A DNA stretch of 48,847 nt from an uncultured Schlesneria sp. (GTDB taxonomy: Bacteria; Planctomycetota; Planctomycetia; Planctomycetales; Planctomycetaceae), in the NCBI GenBank assembly GCA_903858935.1, contig CAIOKO010000037.1, positions 1 through 48,847 of the forward strand, given 5' to 3'. The notes under the pieces were generated by a model. The model saw only the letters and a list, made by a program, of their open reading frames with translations, did not search any database and had not been told where the DNA came from. Positions within the stretch are counted from its first letter, which is position 1, and each line of letters begins with the position of its first letter. A program made the position numbers and the translations under genes. This document shows positions 46,299-48,847 of the stretch, one piece after another.

Positions 46299-47332
46299 GC
46301 TAAACCTCGGCGTTTTAGTTCGGCGACGACTGCTTGCACGATAGTGGAAACTTCCTTCGGATTGCTTGATCCGCCGATTCCGGTAGGGCAGCCGCTGATC
46401 GGTTCATCAGTGAAACCATGCTGTGAGAGCATGCATTGCAGTTTGTTGGCCAGCGTTGCCAGGTCCGCTTGTTGATCGTCGGACAGTGGTTGACGACCGA
46501 CGCCCGTGTCGAAACCACGAAGGCGGACCGCCGTTCGGAATCCGTCGGGAAACTCGGCGGAAAAGAGCATCGCGTCGAAGAGAGTGACGATGTCATATTG
46601 CAGCGCTCGCGCTTCGTCGATCCGGTAAGCCACCGTCAGGTCGTAAAGTTTACGAGTCAATTCAGGAACGACGCCCGAGCTGGCGTTTGTTCCACCGTCG
46701 CAGCCGATCAGCAGCATCGGCATGAGTGCGGCGTCCCAACCGGTGAGAAAGCTGAAGTCTGGTCGCGAGGGACGAACTGCCTGAATCATACGAATCATGT
46801 TCGGGATATCGCCCGAGGAATCCTTGATTCCGACCACTTTCGGGCACTCTTCGGCCAGCCGTTTGACGGTCGGAACGTCGATCGGGCTGGCGAACATCGG
46901 AATGTTATATAGCGTCACATCGATCGGCGTGTTGTCAGCAATCTCTTTGAAGTAGGCGTAAACCGCTCGGGGGCTGAGCTTGTAATAGTATGGCGCGACA
47001 ATCGCGACCGCCGTTGCACCCATTTCGTAGTATTTTTCGCAGGCGCGCACAGTTTCTTTGACGTTGGCTTCGGCTGCGCCCGCAAGAACGGGAACCCGGC
47101 CCCGAACCTGATGGCAAATGATCTCCATGATCCGAATACGTTCTTCGACCGTGAAACGGGTGAACTCACCCGTTGAACCGTTCGGATAGAGACCATGCAC
47201 ACCCTTGGCGATCAGCCAGTCGACGTACCGTCGCAGTTCGCTCTCGTGGATCTCTCCCTTGGCATTGAGAGGAACGATATTGGGTGTGTAGATGCCTTGC
47301 AGTTTGCCGCGTGGTGGCATTGGAGAGCTCAC
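46295..47332 (-). CDS. DapA/NanA-family Schiff-base aldolase
   Basis: 345 residues; typical members have about 290-300. Class I aldolase/lyase that condenses or splits pyruvate-containing compounds: dihydrodipicolinate synthase, N-acetylneuraminate lyase or keto-deoxy-sugar acid aldolase. Lys170 in [10 protein letters not shown] forms the Schiff base; Tyr142 in LYNIP and NGSTGEF (GxxGE loop) are conserved. The extra C-terminal part includes [19 protein letters not shown]. No lysine or sialic acid genes adjoin, and another genomic dapA is likely, so a sugar-acid role is possible. The stop codon overlaps that of the HEAT-repeat gene by four bases. Confidence 0.92.
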   Translation of the reverse strand: MSSPMPPRGKLQGIYTPNIVPLNAKGEIHESELRRYVDWLIAKGVHGLYPNGSTGEFTRFTVEERIRIMEIICHQVRGRVPVLAGAAEANVKETVRACEKYYEMGATAVAIVAPYYYKLSPRAVYAYFKEIADNTPIDVTLYNIPMFASPIDVPTVKRLAEECPKVVGIKDSSGDIPNMIRMIQAVRPSRPDFSFLTGWDAALMPMLLIGCDGGTNASSGVVPELTRKLYDLTVAYRIDEARALQYDIVTLFDAMLFSAEFPDGFRTAVRLRGFDTGVGRQPLSDDQQADLATLANKLQCMLSQHGFTDEPISGCPTGIGGSSNPKEVSTIVQAVVAELKRRGLA

Positions 47333-47629
47333 AGTTTGTCAATTTAGCGAGTTTTGGAAAAGTTTGTCGATCTCAGTGAATTTACCGTTTTCCAGCGCAA
47401 CGTTCACCTTCGACGCCGTCGAATTTTAAGATCGGTCCTACAACAGGCGATTCGCCAGTGGTTTCCGTGGTCGACATCACAATGGCTGCGACCAGAACGA
47501 ACGAAAGCGTAAAGTCCCAACTTTCACTGCAAAAACTGAAATAGGATCGGTGGCAACACAAGTCCCATTGGTCTCATGTGTCGCATAAGTCCCATCGCCC
47601 GCGCAATGGAAATTAACCGAAACGCGCCA
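47333..47629. other. Spacer downstream of the histidine kinase gene
   Basis: About 300 bases between the kinase stop and the aldolase start on the same strand; it should contain the aldolase promoter. A short direct repeat of AAGTCCCAT occurs around 47560-47597. No gene or clear hairpin seen. Confidence 0.4.
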
Positions 47630-48433
47630 TTAAGAAGCGATCGGCCAGACGATCTTTACGGTTGTCGGCCCGTGCGGCGTCGACTGAATTTCGATCTGAC
47701 CGGAATGTTGATCGACAATTCGCCAGCATTTTGGCAATCCGAAACCCAATCCACGTCCCGCCTGTCGTCCGGAAAAGAAGGGATCAAAGGCGTGTTCTTT
47801 TTCGTTATCGGTGAACCCTGCGCCTCGGTCTGTCACTTCGATGAATGCCTTTTCGGAAATAGCCGTCGCCGAGATTTGAATTTCGCCGCCGCCCGGCTGC
47901 AAAGCCTGAAGGCTGTTTCGAAGCAATTCGCTCAGGACGATCGACAGTTGGGTTGGGTCCGCCCGAAGCACGATCGATTCAGGAACGTGAACGGAAACCG
48001 TTGAGCGACCGTTTGCCAAATCCCCATTGTGTTTAACCAGGACGCGGCTTACGACTTCAGAAAGGTTAACGACCTGAAACTCAGGGCAGGGGGGCCGTCC
48101 AAACAGCATCGTATCGCCGATCATGTCACGGATGCGATAAGCTTGAGCCCCGATCGACATCAGCATCTGGCGTTTCTGAGGATCGACTTCGTCTTTCAAC
48201 AACATCTGCGCGCGGCCAATAATCGTGGCCAGAGGATTGTTGATCTCATGCCCCGCACCCGCCGCGAACTCCGCCAGTGCTTCGAGTTTGTCACGATCCG
48301 GCGAAATAACAAAACTCACGCCAAGACGTGAGTCAGAGCAACCTTCAGTTGTATCTGGCATATTTGCACATCGCGAATTCAAACAAATGAAAGTACGGTT
48401 TCGATTGTCAGTCATCCGTGAAATGCTAATCAC
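47630..48433 (-). CDS. Histidine kinase core without sensor domain
   Basis: 267 residues. A HisKA segment with H-box GAGHEINNPLATIIGRAQ (phospho-acceptor His62) is followed by HATPase_c with the N-box ELLRNSLQAL, G1 DRGAGF, F-box HAFDPFFSGR and G2 GRGLGFGLPKC. The HEINNPL form of the H-box is typical of NtrB-like/hybrid kinase groups. The roughly 45 N-terminal residues carry no PAS, GAF or membrane segment, so it is a soluble kinase that must receive its signal from a partner. The called start is a GTG; ATG codons at 48415 or 48361 are alternatives. No response regulator gene is visible. Confidence 0.9.
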   Translation of the reverse strand: MISISRMTDNRNRTFICLNSRCANMPDTTEGCSDSRLGVSFVISPDRDKLEALAEFAAGAGHEINNPLATIIGRAQMLLKDEVDPQKRQMLMSIGAQAYRIRDMIGDTMLFGRPPCPEFQVVNLSEVVSRVLVKHNGDLANGRSTVSVHVPESIVLRADPTQLSIVLSELLRNSLQALQPGGGEIQISATAISEKAFIEVTDRGAGFTDNEKEHAFDPFFSGRQAGRGLGFGLPKCWRIVDQHSGQIEIQSTPHGPTTVKIVWPIAS

Positions 48434-48470
48434 GCGAAGCGATGATGGCTACTTTGGAAGAAATCTTGAA

Positions 48471-48491
48471 ACTTGACTCGTAGAGTCAAGT
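48471..48491. repeat. 9-bp inverted repeat upstream of the kinase gene
   Basis: ACTTGACTC-GTA-GAGTCAAGT, perfect arms, 38 bases upstream of the kinase start on its coding strand. It may be an operator or part of the boundary with the repeat array. Confidence 0.45.
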
Positions 48492-48515
48492 CTCAAGTTC
48501 AAAAAAAGTCTAAAG

Positions 48516-48847
48516 CCACGCTTCCCGCGGAATTGGATGTTGAACGTCACACCATTCTCCGTCGCGAGCACTAAAAACCACGCTTCCCGCGGAATTGGAT
48601 GTTGAACGTCACACCATTCTCCGTCGCGAACACTAAAAACCACGCTTCCCGCGGAATTGGATGTTGAACGTCACACCATTCTCCGTCGCGAGCACTAAAA
48701 ACCACGCTTCCCGCGGAATTGGGTGTTGAACGTCACACCATTCTCCGCCGCGAGCACTAAAAACCACGCTTCCCGCAGAATTGGGTGTTGAACGTCACAC
48801 CATTCTCCGTCGCGAGCACTAAAAACCACGCTTCCCGCGGAATTGGA
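48516..48847. repeat. 62-bp tandem repeat array (at least 5.3 copies, continues past the window)
   Basis: Units start at 48516, 48578, 48640, 48702, 48764 and 48826, with an exact 62-base period. Copies differ by only a few substitutions (for example GGATG/GGGTG, GTCGCG/GCCGCG, GCGGAA/GCAGAA). The whole unit is conserved with no variable spacer. Because 62 is not a multiple of three, no frame repeats as protein. Each unit contains TTCC-CGC-GGAA, a small palindrome. Confidence 0.95.

Noticed and set aside
48449-48643. 64-residue minus-strand frame over the repeat array
   Set aside because: The 62-base period shifts the frame at each unit, so the peptide is a by-product of the repeats.
48516-48847. 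CRISPR array
   Set aside because: The whole 62-base unit is repeated; there are no unique spacers and no cas genes in view.

Overview
The window looks like chromosomal DNA of a planctomycete (inference). The signs are a DUF1559 prepilin-like protein with its H-x9-DG tail plus a decayed second copy, a small lipoprotein beside it, leucine-rich-repeat, HEAT-repeat and PQQ-propeller secreted proteins, a mitochondrial/spirochaete-type EF-G, and many single genes separated by long spacers. I found no rRNA, tRNA, CRISPR array, integrase or transposase. Most genes are ordinary chromosomal genes.

Layout. 1-6.3 kb: 5' part of an EF-G gene (minus), a glycine-rich RRM protein (minus) with a clear terminator, a small secreted Ala/Lys-rich protein, and pyruvate phosphate dikinase with a structured leader and a strong terminator. 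6.4-11 kb: RDD membrane protein, secreted endonuclease/exonuclease/phosphatase-fold protein, and the DUF1559-lipoprotein pair with a hairpin between the two genes. 11.3-17.8 kb: an enlarged RND pump without its usual partners, a divergent MFS transporter, an LRR protein, and a broken prepilin/DUF1559 fragment. 18-24.8 kb: a two-gene unit coding a 1520-residue multicopper oxidase ending in two tandem, almost identical 'NHG' domains, and a TPR-thioredoxin-fold protein with a CPHC site. 25.5-28 kb: an orphan beta-class DNA methyltransferase with a possible leader peptide, and a SEC-C zinc-motif protein. 28-34.5 kb (minus): membrane-anchored serpin, APC-family permease, a cytochrome b6/subunit IV/di-haem cytochrome c fusion, a Rieske protein, and a membrane protein with a YkgJ-type cysteine cluster. 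34.7-43.2 kb: 2-hydroxyacid dehydrogenase, Gly/Tyr-rich secreted protein, GH31 glycosidase, SGNH hydrolase, class V aminotransferase, PQQ-type propeller, and RibBA. 43.3-48.8 kb: SAM methyltransferase, HEAT-repeat protein, DapA/NanA-family aldolase, a sensorless histidine kinase, and a 62-bp tandem repeat array that runs off the end.

How genes may work together (inference). The Rieske and cytochrome b/c genes are 21 bp apart and would form a quinol-oxidising complex that carries its own c-type haems. The oxidase and the TPR-redoxin gene are 65 bp apart and probably cotranscribed, which suggests a secreted copper/thiol redox function. The best candidates for something undescribed are the oxidase tail duplication with its redoxin partner, the YkgJ-like protein upstream of the Rieske gene, the anchored serpin with a helical insert and extended reactive loop, and the 62-bp repeat array.
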